Shown: piece by piece, positions 12,801 through 24,070 of the stretch
Layout: each line of letters opens with the position of its first letter
How positions within the stretch are numbered: the first letter of the stretch is position 1
Assembly: GCF_032854445.1 (NCBI RefSeq)
Contig: NC_088300.1
Coordinates: forward strand, 1,986,001 to 2,046,000
DNA: 60,000 bases
Source of the DNA: Liolophura sinensis
Taxonomy: Eukaryota; Mollusca; Polyplacophora; Chitonida; Chitonidae
Reading direction: 5' to 3'
Program-made: the position numbers and the translations under genes
Notes under the pieces: model-generated
What the model saw: only the letters and a program-made list of their open reading frames with translations
What the model was told of the DNA's origin: nothing
Databases searched by the model: none

Positions 12801-15800
12801 TCCCCTCAGTCACCTTGGTCCTTCGCTCAGTTGTGGTGCTCATTCCATTTGGAATATAAAATATTTCAGACTTTTTTTCCAATAACCATTCTCATCCCTG
12901 ATAATGTCTGTACATGATAAAGACATGAATGTTCAGCATGTAAAGCTTCAGTATTGATATGCCTTGGAGTGATCTATTCTACAGCGGTATATGTATATCT
13001 TCATGACAACTACACTGCTCAGGAAAGCTTATCAGGTGAATTTACAGAATTACTGAGACATGATTAAAACGCCAGTGCTGTAGTTGTGATATTTTATAAT
13101 GATCATCAGATGATTTATGTTATCTTTCTTAACCGTCCCTTTGATAGGGGGGCTGGAGTGGAGAGTTTACATGCAGAGAATCTGATCCGTGCCAGCAATG
13201 TATACCTGTTACGTGGTCTGATTCAGCTGGGAAAGCTCCTGCAATCTGCGCCAGACTACTCAAACAGCATGAGTGCAAACGACGTTTTCCACACGTAAGA
13301 GATAATAAAATTTTTCTTCCTTCCCTTTCTAGGTATATAAACTTCTTAGGTGTGTAATGCACTTGATGACCAGCCAAGGAGTCTAATAGGTTCTTGCTGG
13401 AGATCACGCGTCATTAACGATTCATATGTTGTTCTATAAGTCCATTTCTAACCAGTACAGTTGTGTGCTCTAATATAACTTGTGATGATGTGGCTGCAGT
13501 ATAGGTTTGGTAACAGGTGGCTACCCCTGTGATGTGAAACTCCTGAATCCAAGTGCCACCATGCTAAGATAGTGAAATAATCCTGAGTATTGATTAAGAC
13601 ATGAGTCAGTAAATAAACCCCTATGTATGTACAGGGCAGCCCTACTGTCCTCCCACGTGCTGCCCAGCCTGTGCCGTGGAGACGTCTACAAACAGATAGA
13701 GTGGGTGCTGCTGGAGGCTCACTCTAACCTGCTCAACCTGCTGGCCACCTCAGGCAGTGCCAGCCAGAAGCTCATATCACACAGGTGTCAGTGGCTCTCT
13801 GCTCTCATAGAGCACTCCAGTATACCACAGAACGCAGAACTACTCACGCTGCAGGAAAAGGCGAGTACATCAGTGTCCTCAATATCCTCATATTATATAC
13901 ATATACATAATAAAACCAGAGCATACTATAGCATTTGGTGTTTTTTTCTTGAAAAATGTTTATTTTTCTGATGTGCTAGACCAAATTTTACCGATTTTAT
14001 CCCAAGGAAGATAGAAAATGAAGAATGTTAATGTCTAATTGTAGACTTGTCAGAAACTTGTACAGATCCAGCCTGCCAGTAGTCATAGCCTGTACCTGCT
14101 GGGTGCTGCCCAGTTTGCTCAATATGAGAGTACCCCAGGGGAGACAGCTAAACTGGCCCTGAATGAGGCCAAGGGCTCTTTCCTGGCCAGTGTGAATCTG
14201 GAAGGAAAACCCTCGTCAGGAGAGGCTCCACCTGAGCTTATAGGTAAGATTACTAGATGTTATATGTCAGATTACTTAGTGCAGTGATTACTAGGGGTTA
14301 TAAGTCTGATTACTGGGTGCAGTGATTACTAGAGGTGATAGGTCAGATTAGTGGGTGCAGTGATTACTACAGGTGATAGGTCAGATTGGTGGGTGCAGTG
14401 ATTACTAGAGGGTGTAGGTCAGATTAGTGGGTGCAGTGATTACTAGAGGTCACAGGTCAGATTACTGGGTGCAGTGATTACTAGAGGTTATAGGTCAGGT
14501 TACTGGGTGCAGTGATTACTAGGGGTTATAAGTCTGATTACTGGGTGCAGTGATTACTAGAGGTGATAGGTCAGATTACTGGGTGCAGTGATTACTAGAG
14601 GGTGTAGGTCAGATTAGTGGGTGCAATGATTACTAGAGGTGACAGGTCAGATTACTGGGTGCGGTGATTACTAGAGGTTATAGGTCAGGTTACTGGGTGC
14701 AGTGATTACTAGAGGTTATAAGTCTGATTACTGGGTGCAGTGATTACTACAGGTGACAGGTCAGATTACTTAGTGCAGTGATTACTAGAGGGTGTAGGTC
14801 AGATTAGTGGGTGCAGTGATTACTAGAGGTGATAGGTCAGATTACTGGGTGCAGTGATTACTAGAAGTTATAGGTCAGATTACTGGGTGCAGTGATTACT
14901 AGAGGGTGTAGGTCAGATTACTGGGTGCAGTGATTACTAGAGGTTATAGGTCAGATTACTGGGTGCAATGATTACTTGAGGTAGTGAACACTTGCAGCAT
15001 TGTACTTCTGGTCACTTATTTAACTGTCAAGAATAGTCTGACTTTATCTGCTGATTTATAAGGTAGTGGGGGGCCTCCGTGGATCAGTTGGTTAGCATGC
15101 TAGCGCAGCATAATGACCCAGAAGCCTCTTACCAATGCAGTCGCTGTGAGTTTAAGTCCAGCTCATACTGGGTTCCTCTCCAGCCATACGTGGGAAGGTC
15201 TGCCAGCAACGTGCGCATGGTCGTGGGTTTCCCCAGCCTGCTTTCCTCCAACCATAATGTTGGCCGCCGCCGTATAAGTGAAATATTCCTTATAAGTGAA
15301 AAAACACCAATCAAATAAATAACATAAATAAATATAAGGTAGTGCGTCAGATGTATATATGTCAGATGGAGGAAGAGAATGTAGCCTTTTGGGTTACCCA
15401 AGATGAGCAGAAACGCATATCCAGATATCGTGATTTTCAGTTAGGAAGTTTTATGAGCAGAAATGACCACCAACTTGTTCAGTGTTATGATTAACATGTT
15501 GACTACTGAAATTCATTTCACATTATTTCAGACCAAGAATGGTGGAAACAAATAATTAAAGATGAAGAAGAGAAGAGAAAAGCTGCTGAAGTGAAAAAGG
15601 ATGAGGGTGGTAAAGCAGCCGTAATGTGTGGTGCTGCAGGTGTCAGAGGTGGAACAACTGTGTCCAAGGGTAGAGGGGGTCAAGCCACACCAGCCAGAGG
15701 AGGTAAGTTAGAAGTTCCTGTTAATGTTAATGATTGAACTACTTCACTGCAGTTAGAAAGGTTTTGTGATTCATTTCCCTTGAGCAAGAAACTACCAATA

Positions 15801-18800
15801 ATCAGTTATGGAATTGTGGTTTTTATTTTATTCAGAAGTGGATGATAACAAGATTGTGGATTTTGTTTGTTACCGAATATAACATATTCGGTAACGTTGT
15901 AACATACCTAATGTTCCATCTGTTACAGGAGGCACAGCTCCTGCCAGAGGGGGTGCTTCTAGGGGAGCAGCTAGAGGTGCCCCTCGTGGAGCCCCAGCAA
16001 ATCGCGGTGCGCCTTCTGCCAGGGTAAGATATCCTGTCAGGCAACCAATTTGTGACACTTTAGGTTCTTGGTCATACTAGTAACACATCAACTTCTTATA
16101 TTCCTGTATGGTGTGAAACACCAATCAAATAAATAAATCTTATATTCTGTATCCAAAGAAATCACAACATTTTCTATGCATTTATCACCTCCTCTACATA
16201 TTCATGTAAGTCTAGATGATGCAGATCCCACTTTGAAGTCGACAGTATTGGGCGCATTTCATGAAATTAGGGCTATGACTTTCCTGTGGTAGCACGACGT
16301 CTTTATTTAAATGATACATGATCATCAGTAGTTATGTAAAACAAGGGTGGACCTTTCAGGGTGCTCCTGGCAGAGGTGGGAAGGGTGCCACCCCCACGTC
16401 CTCCAAAACAAGTGTGAAAACCACAACATCTGGTCACAAGTGTGAGGCTGCCAAGCCCACTGGTAAGTGGAATATTATAACTTACAATCAGTAGTATTAT
16501 GACATGTCACATGCAGTCGTTGTTTCGACTTCGGGGTAGAACCTATCATGGGACGATACACACAATTAGGCAAAAGGTGATCTATCTGCACAGTTACAGT
16601 ATGTGCACATTGCAAAATGGGCAAGATTTACTTCCCATGTGGTAAATAGCTGATTTTGGCCTTTGCTCTTCGTTTCTTCAAGGAAGTTACCTGACGGGTT
16701 ATCAGCCGCATTGATCTAAGCCGACCTCAGACCTCTGTCATCAACCTCACTCATCTAAGTCAACCTCAGACCTTTGTCATCAGCCTCACTCATCTAAGTC
16801 CATCTCAGACCTTTGTCATCAGCCTCACTCATCTAAGCCCACCTCAGACGTCTGTCATCAGCCTCACTCTTCTAAGTCCACCTCAGATGTCTGTCATCAG
16901 CCTCACTTGTCTAAGTCTGCCTCAGATGTCTGTCATTAGCCTCACTCATCTAAGTCCACCTCAGATGTCTGTCATCAGTGTCACTCATCTGTCCACCTTA
17001 GACCTTTGTCATCAGCGTCACTCATCTAAGTCCACCTCAGACCTCTGTCATCAGCGTCACTTGTCTAAGTCCACCTCAGATGTCTGTCATCAGCGTCACT
17101 TGTCTAAGTCCACCTCAGATGTCTGTCATCAGCCTCACTTGTCAAAGTCCATTTCAGACCTTTGTCACCAGCCTCGCTCATCTAGGTCCATTTCAGACCA
17201 TTGTCATCAGTCTCACTCACCTAAGCCCACCTCACACCTTTGTTATCAGCCAGACTCATATAAGTTCACCTCAGACTTTTGTTATCAGCCTCACTTTTCT
17301 AAGTCCACCTCAGACCTCTGTCATCAGCCTCAGTCATTTAAGTCCATTTCAGAGTTTTGTCATCACCCTCACTCATCTAAATCCATTTCAGACCTTTGTC
17401 ATGACTCTTACTCATTTAAGCCCACCTTACGCTATTGTTATCAGCCTCACTCATCTAAATCCACCTCAGATATTTGTCTCAACCCCACAGTAAACAGTAA
17501 ACCTCAATGGTAATATGTGCTTGGGTTTGCAGCTTTCTATTTGGGAGAAGTACATTTTGTTGCGCAATAACACAATGGTGTCTTTCGCACCCATCCCAAC
17601 TGATCACGTACAGAATGCTGAATCCATTCAAACTGATCACGTACAGAACAATGCATCCATTCCAATTGATCACGTACAGAACTCTGAATCTGTTCCAACT
17701 GACCACGTACAGAACGCTGCATTCATTCCAATTGATCACTTACAGGACGTTGCACCCAGTCCAATTCATCACGTACAGAACACAGCATCCATTCCAACTG
17801 ACCACGTACAGAATGCTGCATCCATTCCAATTGATCACGTGCAGAACACAGCATCCATTCCAACTGACCACGTACAGAACACTGAATCCATTCCAATTGA
17901 TCATGTACAGAACCCTGCATCCATTCCACTTGATCATGTACAGAACTCTGCATCCATTCCACTTGATCATGTACAGAACTCTGCATCCATTCCAACTGAT
18001 CACATACAGAACGCTGCATCCATTCCACTTGATCACGTACAGAACTCTGCATCCATTCCAACTGATGACATACAGAACGCTGCACCCTCCAATTTTACAT
18101 TTCCACACCCGGTGCATGCTATCTACTTATTTTCAGTACAAGAACAGAATTGTGTTTCCCAATGAAAGTCTCTCAAGTCAGATAATCAGCTTATAGGGCA
18201 AGGTGTTGATCTATCTTTTAAACTCGAGAATATTGTAGTTAACAGAATTACTTGCGTAAAGTACTACAATGAATTTCATCACTGAGTGCAAAAGTCATTG
18301 GCACAATGCTCCAGCTTCGTGCTGTACCAGTATTTAACAGCCTATGTAATACACTAACTATTGTGTCTAGTTCATTTTTATTCAAGAAGTTACATTACTC
18401 ATGCTCTCTCCAGCACCAAAAACCAGATATTGCTCTGCCCCTTCTTCATGACACTTTTGTCACCACATTATCGGACAGGCCTGTGGCCAATGGTGGGTTG
18501 GAAAAGCATTATTTAGTTTTAATTATTTTGACTCACTTGTATAGAGGTCTGTTCCAATAAGCAGTCTATTGAAAGGCTTCTCCATCACAGTTTGTCATTT
18601 TTAACTTTTTTAAGCAAATCTTATTACATTACAAGAGAAGTCTGCCTTCAGATGCTTCTTCCCTGGATGATTACAGTCGTGTGGCTTGCCCTTGAATAGA
18701 TATGACATGTATTCATCAATGTTGAACATTTTCAGATGCTTTTCCTGGATGTTTACCGTCGTGTGGCCTGTCCTTGTATAGATATGACATGTATTCATCA

Positions 18801-21800
18801 ATGTTGAATGTTTTCAGATGCTTTTCCTGGATGATTACAGTCATGTGGCCTGTCCTTGTATAGATATGACATGTATTTATCAATGTTGAATGTTTTCAGA
18901 TGCTTTTCCTGGATGATTACAGTCATGTGGCCTGTCCTTGTATAGATATGACATGTATTCATCAATGTTGAATGTTTTCAGATGCTTCTCCTGGATGATT
19001 ACAGTCATGTGGCCTGTCCTTGTATAGATATGACATGTATTCATCAATGTTGAATGTTTTCAGATGCTTTTCCTGGATGATTACAGTTGTGTGGCCTGTC
19101 CTTGTATAGATATGACATGTATTCATCAATGTTGAACATTTTCAGATGCTTTTCCTGGATGTTTACCGTCGTGTGGCCTGTCCTTGTATAGATATGACAT
19201 GTATTCATCAGTGTTGAACGTTTTCAGAAAAGCCTGTAGAGAAAGCGCCAACTCCCACAGAGAAATCTTTTGCTGAGCCACCACAGCCTGTCTCAAACCC
19301 ACACCCAACCTCAGGTCCTCTTAACAGGAAGAGTTACCAGCCCCGCCTGGGCCTGGCCCGGGTGTTTCATGCCCTGGGGGAGTCAGAGGAGGCCCAGAAG
19401 TATTATCAAGAGGTCATCTCAATGGCACCAGAGGTAAGATGTTTTCACCAGATGTAGAGGAATTGTGTTCAATGTATCATGCAGATTTGGGGCTGCATTT
19501 CATTCATGGTTCAGTAGACTGACATAGAACCAATAATTTGATATGGACAAATGCAGTATGACTAGTGTGACCAAATGTCAACCGATGAACTATAAACGCC
19601 AATAACTCTGCACTTTTCTGAACATTATGATCAGTGGCCAAAAAACGCTTCCTGTGTAATGATCACTGTGAGAAGGTACTGAAGACTGCAGTTCCCTCTA
19701 TATGGTGACCATTGTTACGTGCGTCTGATTCCCTCTATATGATGACCATTGTTACGTGTGTCTGATTCCCTCTATGTGATGACCATTGTTACGTGTGTCT
19801 GATTCCCTCTATATGATGACCATTGTTACGTGTGTCTGATTCCCTCTATATGATGACCATTGTTACGTGTGTCTGATTCCCTCTATATGATGACCATTGT
19901 TACGTGTGTCTGATTCCCACTATGTGATGACCATTGTTACATGTGTCTGATTCCCTCTATATGATGACCATTGTTACGTGCGTCTGATTCCCTCTATATG
20001 ATGACCATTGTTACATGTGTCTGATTCCCTCTATATGATGACCATTGTTACATGTGTCTGATTCCCTCTATGTGATGACCATTGTTACGTGTGTCTGATT
20101 CCCTCTATATGATGACCATTGTTACGTGTGTCTGATTCCCTCTATATGATGACCATTGTTACGTGTGTCTGATTCCCACTATGTGATGACCATTGTTACA
20201 TGTGTCTGATTCCCCTCTATATGATGACCATTGTTACATGTGTCTGATCCCCTCTATGTGATGACCATTGTTACGTGTGTCTGATGTCAACACACTGATT
20301 TCATGTCGTAGCTGAGTCTCCTCAGCTGAGCTTAATATGGGGAATAGGTTTGTGTGGACAGTGGAGTTGTGTGTCTGCACAATTGAGTCATGAGTCTGGA
20401 GAACTGGAGAGTAATGGGAGATTTAATAGTCGGTCTTTGAGTTGAGTCTGCAGAACTGCGTCATCAGTCAAGTGTAATTGATCTACATTTCACCTGTGCA
20501 GGTACACGATGCTTACATCGAGGCTGCTGACATGCTGCTCAAGTCTAACCCTCTTGCAGCTGTGGACATCTATAGTCAGTTCCCCGTGTCAGATAACCCT
20601 AGTTTTGATGATGCTTATATCAGTGGGGACATCGTCCGCATCTTAATCAAGCATGAGAAGTTTGACGACCCCCGCCTTGAGAAGCACATGATTTTGTATG
20701 GCAGGGTTCTTGGTATAGGTGAGATTGAACGTTTTGAGTTGAATTGAAATGAATGATTGTATTTTTGTCAGCTGTAAAATGTACCATTCATGTTATATGT
20801 TTTTAAGCCAGGGAGTTAATGAATAAATTACTAAATGGTTGCCACTATTACAGTACAAAATTGAAATTAAAATTTCAAAGCATGTCAGTGAGTTGATACA
20901 AATATAGTTATTTGCTATGGACAAACTGTTTCCAGAGGTATGGGTTGTCATGCTGTTATGTTTAACACTTAGGAAATGGAGGCTACAAGATAAGACTAAT
21001 ATTGTTATTTGCCGTGGACGAACTGTTTCCAGAGGTATAGGTTGTCATGCTCTCATGTTTAACACTTAGGAAATGGAGGCTAGAAGATAAGACTAATATT
21101 GTTATTTGCCGTGGACAAACTGTTTCCAGAGGTATGGGTTGTCATGCTGTTATGTTTAACACTTAGGAAATGGAGGCTACAAGATAAGACTAATATTGTT
21201 ATTTGCCGTGGACAAACTGTTTCCAGAGGTATGGGTTGTCATGCTCTCATGTTTAACACTTAGGAAATGGAGGCTACAAGATAAGACTAATATTGTTATT
21301 TGCCGTGGACAAACTGTTTCCAGAGGTATAGGTTGTCATGCTCTCATGTTTAACACTTAGGAAATGGAGGCTACAAGATAAGACTAATATTGTTATTTGC
21401 CGTGGACAAACTGTTTCCAGAGGTATAGGTTGTCATGCTCTCATGTTTAACACTTAGGAAATGGAGGCTACAAGATAAGACTAATATTGTTATTTGCCAT
21501 GGACAAACTGTTTCCAGAGGTATGGGTTGTCATGCTCTCATGTTTAACACTTAGGAAATGGAGGCTACAAGATAAGACTAATATTGTTATTTGCCGTGGA
21601 CAAACTGTTTCCAGAGGTATAGGTTGTCATGCTCTCATGTTTAACACTTAGGAAATGGAGGCTACAAGATAAGACTAATATTGTTATTTGCCGTGGACAA
21701 ACTGTTTCCAGAGGTATAGGTTGTCATGCTCTCATGTTTAACACTTAGGAAATGGAGGCTACAAGATAAGACTAATATTGTTATTTGCCGTGGACAAACT

Positions 21801-22830
21801 GTTTCCAGAGGTATAGGTTGTCATGCTCTCATGTTTAACACTTAGGAAATGGAGGCTACAAGATAAGACTAATATTGTTATTTGCCGTGGACAAACTGTT
21901 TCCAGAGGTATAGGTTGTCATGCTCTCATGTTTAACACTTAGGAAATGGAGGCTACAAGATAAGACTAATATTGTTATTTGCCGTGGACAAACTGTTTCC
22001 AGAGGTATAGGTTGTCATGCTCTCGTGTTTAACACTTAGGAAATGGAGGCTACAAGATAAGACTAATATTGTTATTTGCCGTGGACAAACTGTTTCCAGA
22101 GGTATGGGTTGTCATGCTCTCATGTTTAACACTTAGGAAATGGAGGCTACAAGATAAGACTAATATTGTTATTTGTCGTGGACAAACTGTTTCCAGAGGT
22201 ATAGGTTGTCATGCTCTCATGTTTAACACTTAGGAAATGGAGGCTACAAGATAAGACTAATATTGTTATTTGCCGTGGACAAACTGTTTCCAGAGGTATA
22301 GGTTGTCATGCTCTCATGTTTAACACTTAGGAAATGGAGGCTACAAGATAAGACTAATATTGTTATTTGCCGTGGACAAACTGTTTCCAGAGGTATAGGT
22401 TGTCATGCTCTCATGTTTAACACTTAGGAAATGGAGGCTACAAGATAAGACTAATATTGTTATTTGCCGTGGACAAACTGTTTCCAGAGGTATAGGTTGT
22501 CATGCTCTCATGTTTAACACTTAGGAAATGGAGGCTAGAAGATAATGGATAATTGGATGTCAAAGGAAGTAATATTAATGACTTGTTATACATGTGCAGC
22601 TACTTTTAAATGTGTGCAATTAATGTGTACATTATTTATAAGGTGAAAATGTTATTTAAGTTTTCTCTTGTGACTTGCTTTCCCCCTCAGGATCTCTGGA
22701 GAAGTATGTTGAAATTCTGGATGGGAAGTTCAAGACAGATTTATTGAAGTCTGTGTACGCTGGCGTCAATCACAAGGATGTGGACCACCCAGACCTACAA
22801 GCCTTCTTCAAGTTCAAATGCTGGATATAA
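3810..22830 (+). CDS. TPR-type protein with RG-rich linker, 16 exons visible, 5' partial
   Basis: The spliced reading frame is continuous over 3810-3883, 7294-7341, 7817-7931, 8477-8655, 9137-9364, 10665-10873, 11664-11804, 13148-13294, 13635-13860, 14045-14243, 15532-15702, 15929-16023, 16360-16462, 19228-19433, 20502-20718 and 22691-22830 (stop TAA). All junction phases agree, giving 832 residues. The first visible exon starts in phase 1, so at least one exon lies upstream. Helical TPR-like stretches occur, for example GRLLVVQGSYSEAVPRLEVA in exon 6 and LGLARVFHALGESEEAQKYY in exon 14. Exons 11-13 encode a charged segment (KDEEEKRKAAEVKKDE) and then a linker rich in Arg-Gly and Ala-Pro. The C-terminus ends FFKFKCWI. 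TPR proteins usually act as protein-interaction scaffolds. I do not recognise an orthologue and propose no specific function. Exon 9 uses a GC donor. Almost every long intron carries a private minisatellite. Confidence 0.9.
4135..7235. repeat. 48-bp tandem array, about 64 copies, intron of TPR gene
   Basis: The unit reads roughly AGTGCACACATGGCACAGTG followed by TATTACGATACAGCAAAAGC and CTATATTT, 48 bases long. Variant blocks (ACGACACGACAGAAGCC, GATACAGGAGAAGTC) are interspersed in a non-random order. Because 48 is a multiple of three and the consensus lacks stops in several frames, long artificial open frames run on both strands, including one of 1039 codons antisense. The array ends about 58 bp before the acceptor of the exon at 7294. 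Confidence 0.97.
8122..8236 (+). mobile_element. SINE fragment, 3' part
   Basis: Contains GTTCCCCCGGGTTCAGCCAG, CTGGCCGCTGTCATATAA and AACACCAATCAAATAA, the body and tail of the tRNA-derived SINE. It sits in the intron between the TPR exons at 7817 and 8477. Confidence 0.85.
9393..10585. repeat. 25-bp tandem array, about 48 copies, intron of TPR gene
   Basis: The unit is GTAGGTGTTGGATGAGGAGC plus CTCAA. Copies are regular up to about 10000 and degenerate afterwards with length changes. The array begins about 28 bp after the 5' splice site of the exon ending at 9364, and the exon edge (GCCTCTCAG, then GTATGTTGG) resembles the unit (GCCTCAAGTAGGTGTTGG). This suggests derivation from the splice junction, but the match is imperfect. 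Confidence 0.95.
12295..12722. repeat. 32-bp tandem array, about 13 copies
   Basis: The unit is GACATGCCTGGTAAAGTCAT followed by GTGCTCTCTCTT, with small length variation in the CT run. It lies in the intron between the TPR exons at 11664 and 13148. Confidence 0.93.
13635..13860 (+). CDS. TPR gene exon with GC 5' splice site
   Basis: This exon of 226 bases encodes a helical, Leu-rich segment with WVLLEAHSNLLNLLA and ends LLTLQEK. The next exon starts at 14045 (TCQKLVQIQPASSH) after TTGTAG. The frames join only if this exon ends at 13860, where the intron begins GCGAGT rather than GT. AAG|GCGAGT fits the known minor GC-AG class, which has a strong surrounding consensus. Reading on past the boundary stays open for a while, so intron retention or an alternative donor is possible. 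Confidence 0.8.
14045..14243 (+). CDS. TPR gene exon whose 3' edge resembles the adjacent array unit
   Basis: Encodes SLYLLGAAQFAQYESTPGE, a TPR-like helix pair, and ends at PPELI plus one base. The last six bases, TTATAG, and the donor GTAAGATTACT reappear in the following 38-bp array as TTATAG GTCAGATTACT. The array therefore seems to have arisen by duplication across this exon-intron boundary. Confidence 0.88.
14244..14985. repeat. 38-bp tandem array, about 19 copies, apparently from a splice junction
   Basis: The unit is AGATTACTGGGTGCAGTGAT plus TACTAGAGGTTATAGGTC. It begins directly at the 5' splice site of the preceding TPR exon. In the copies the position equivalent to the true donor GTAAGA reads GTCAGA, GTCTGA or GTCAGG, so the duplicated donors are weakened. 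Copy order suggests block duplication. Confidence 0.95.
15069..15332 (+). mobile_element. full-length tRNA-derived SINE with target-site duplication
   Basis: The head GGGGGCCTCCGTGGATCAGT with an A-box-like TGGATCAGTTGG and a B-box-like region (GTGAGTTTAAGTCCAGC) is followed by the conserved body and an A/T-rich tail. It is flanked by a perfect 12-bp direct repeat TATAAGGTAGTG at 15057-15068 and 15333-15344, which defines the insertion exactly. It lies in a TPR-gene intron just after the 38-bp array. Confidence 0.93.
16104..16138 (+). mobile_element. SINE tail remnant
   Basis: Only the terminal GTGTGAAACACCAATCAAAT and the AAATAAAT tail of the same SINE family remain. Confidence 0.6.
16724..17490. 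repeat. 39-bp tandem array, about 19 copies
   Basis: The unit is CATCTAAGTCCACCTCAGAC followed by CTTTGTCATCAGCCTCACT. At 39 bases it preserves frame, so artificial open frames of over 200 codons arise. It is the first of three unrelated arrays in the intron 16463-19227 of the TPR gene. Confidence 0.94.
17590..18095. repeat. 33-bp tandem array, about 15 copies
   Basis: The unit is ATCCATTCCAACTGATCACG plus TACAGAACGCTGC. Its length is a multiple of three, giving artificial open frames on both strands. It is the second array in this intron. Confidence 0.94.
18620..19227. repeat. 82-bp tandem array, about 7.5 copies, ending at a 3' splice site
   Basis: Each unit contains GTTGAATGTTTTCAG followed by ATGCTTTTCCTGGATG. 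The last unit ends GTTGAACGTTTTCAG exactly at the acceptor used by the TPR exon at 19228. The array therefore carries several upstream copies of the sequence serving as that acceptor. The first two units are slightly shorter or diverged. Confidence 0.93.
19228..19433 (+). CDS. TPR gene exon with Pro-rich stretch and TPR motif
   Basis: Encodes a Pro-, Thr- and Lys-rich segment (KPVEKAPTPTEKSFAEPPQP) followed by a clear TPR helix pair (LGLARVFHALGESEEAQKYY). Its acceptor TTTTCAG is the end of the 82-bp array unit. The donor is GAG|GTAAGA. Confidence 0.92.
19688..20285. repeat. 37-bp tandem array, about 16 copies
   Basis: The unit is GTTACGTGTGTCTGATTCCC plus TCTATATGATGACCATT. Copies are nearly identical with a few G/A and C/T alternations. 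It lies between the TPR exons at 19228 and 20502. Confidence 0.96.
20925..22545. repeat. 97-bp tandem array, about 17 copies, very homogeneous
   Basis: The unit runs from GACAAACTGTTTCCAGAGGT through ATGGAGGCTACAAGATAAGA to TTATTTGCCGTG, 97 bases. Most copies differ at one to three positions, implying recent expansion or ongoing homogenisation. It occupies the last intron of the TPR gene, between the exons at 20502 and 22691. Confidence 0.97.
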
Positions 22831-24070
22831 TCTAGTCTGAACCCTAAACCATATCTGATCTCAGCTCAACCTAACTGTGTGAAATTCACTTGTAATTTAC
22901 TGGAATCTTAGTTCCCAGGAAGTGGTTGTTTTGGAAACTGCTATACTTAACCTCTTAGTTAAGTGGATGAAGCATGTGTAAATTGAAATCAGTTTAAGAT
23001 GTGTACATGTAAAAATTATGTCTGATATAAGCTCCACTTGCCATCCATTCAAAAGACATTCCAAGTATGACATAATAGTAATAATAACTTGTAATTTCTT
23101 TGTGCCTTTGCCAATAGTCAGAGCAGCACTACAGTAAATTGCTCATCTGTGAGAAATTTCTGGGTGCATGATGAGAGGAGGACATGTCAGAGAAATAAAC
23201 ACAAACAAGTGGGTGTAGGGAAAGCATTAACTATACAAGTCTACCTATTGGGCTTGTTTGGATTCCACAGCTTGTGTGTATAATTATTTACACGTAGAAG
23301 CATTATCTGTGATATACGTGTATATGATCAAATATTCACTACCTTGAGGAACACCTGACTGATCCAGATGTTACAGTGCACAGTAGATTCAGATCAGATT
23401 TGCTTTTTGAAAAATCCTGCCACATGTAGATGTATATTTATATGACTGGCGTTATGTTGATGGAGTTTTATTGGACAGGTGAGATCGATACTTTGTGAGT
23501 CATAAATTGGTTATGCCTGTCACATGATGTGTGAGTTTACCAGAATGCACTGCTGTGATATTAGAATGCGCCACTGTGATATCAGAATGCACTGCTGTGA
23601 TATTAGAATGCGCCGCTGTAATATCAGAATGCACTGCTGTCATACCAGTATCACTGGACTTTTCATCTCTTTATTTACCTAGCTTGTAATACTTTTGCCT
23701 TGATTATGTGAATGTAATGTATATGGCCTTCAAACAGTGCAGAAAATATGTAGAAAAAACCAAAGAAAGTTTTACCTTTCAGAACAAAGTTTCATTGTTT
23801 TATATCCTGAAATTGATTTCATTTTAAAGAAGCCATGTATATATAAATTTTACAGTTTGGTATGATTTGAAGTCATTCTAATGCTTTCAGTGGAAATACA
23901 GTTCTAAGTTGTCCATTGATTTATATTTTTCCTCAAACTAGAACTGGATTCTAGATTTAACCTTAAATAGGTTAAACAAATTTAAAATATGTTTAGCTTT
24001 GCTCTTGAAAAATTGTTCTGAATTTCCTTACACTTAACCTTGTCTAATAAATATAAATGACTTGGAGAAT
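22831..24070 (+). other. probable 3' UTR of TPR gene
   Basis: Sequence after the stop codon has no open frame of note. It holds a short run of 21-bp-like repeats at about 23535-23640 (AGAATGCACTGCTGTGATAT and variants). A candidate polyadenylation signal AATAAA lies at 24046-24051. The true 3' end is not visible from sequence alone. Confidence 0.5.

Noticed and set aside
16887-18196. Long open frames of 208-229 codons
   Set aside because: Produced by 39-bp and 33-bp arrays, both multiples of three, inside an intron.
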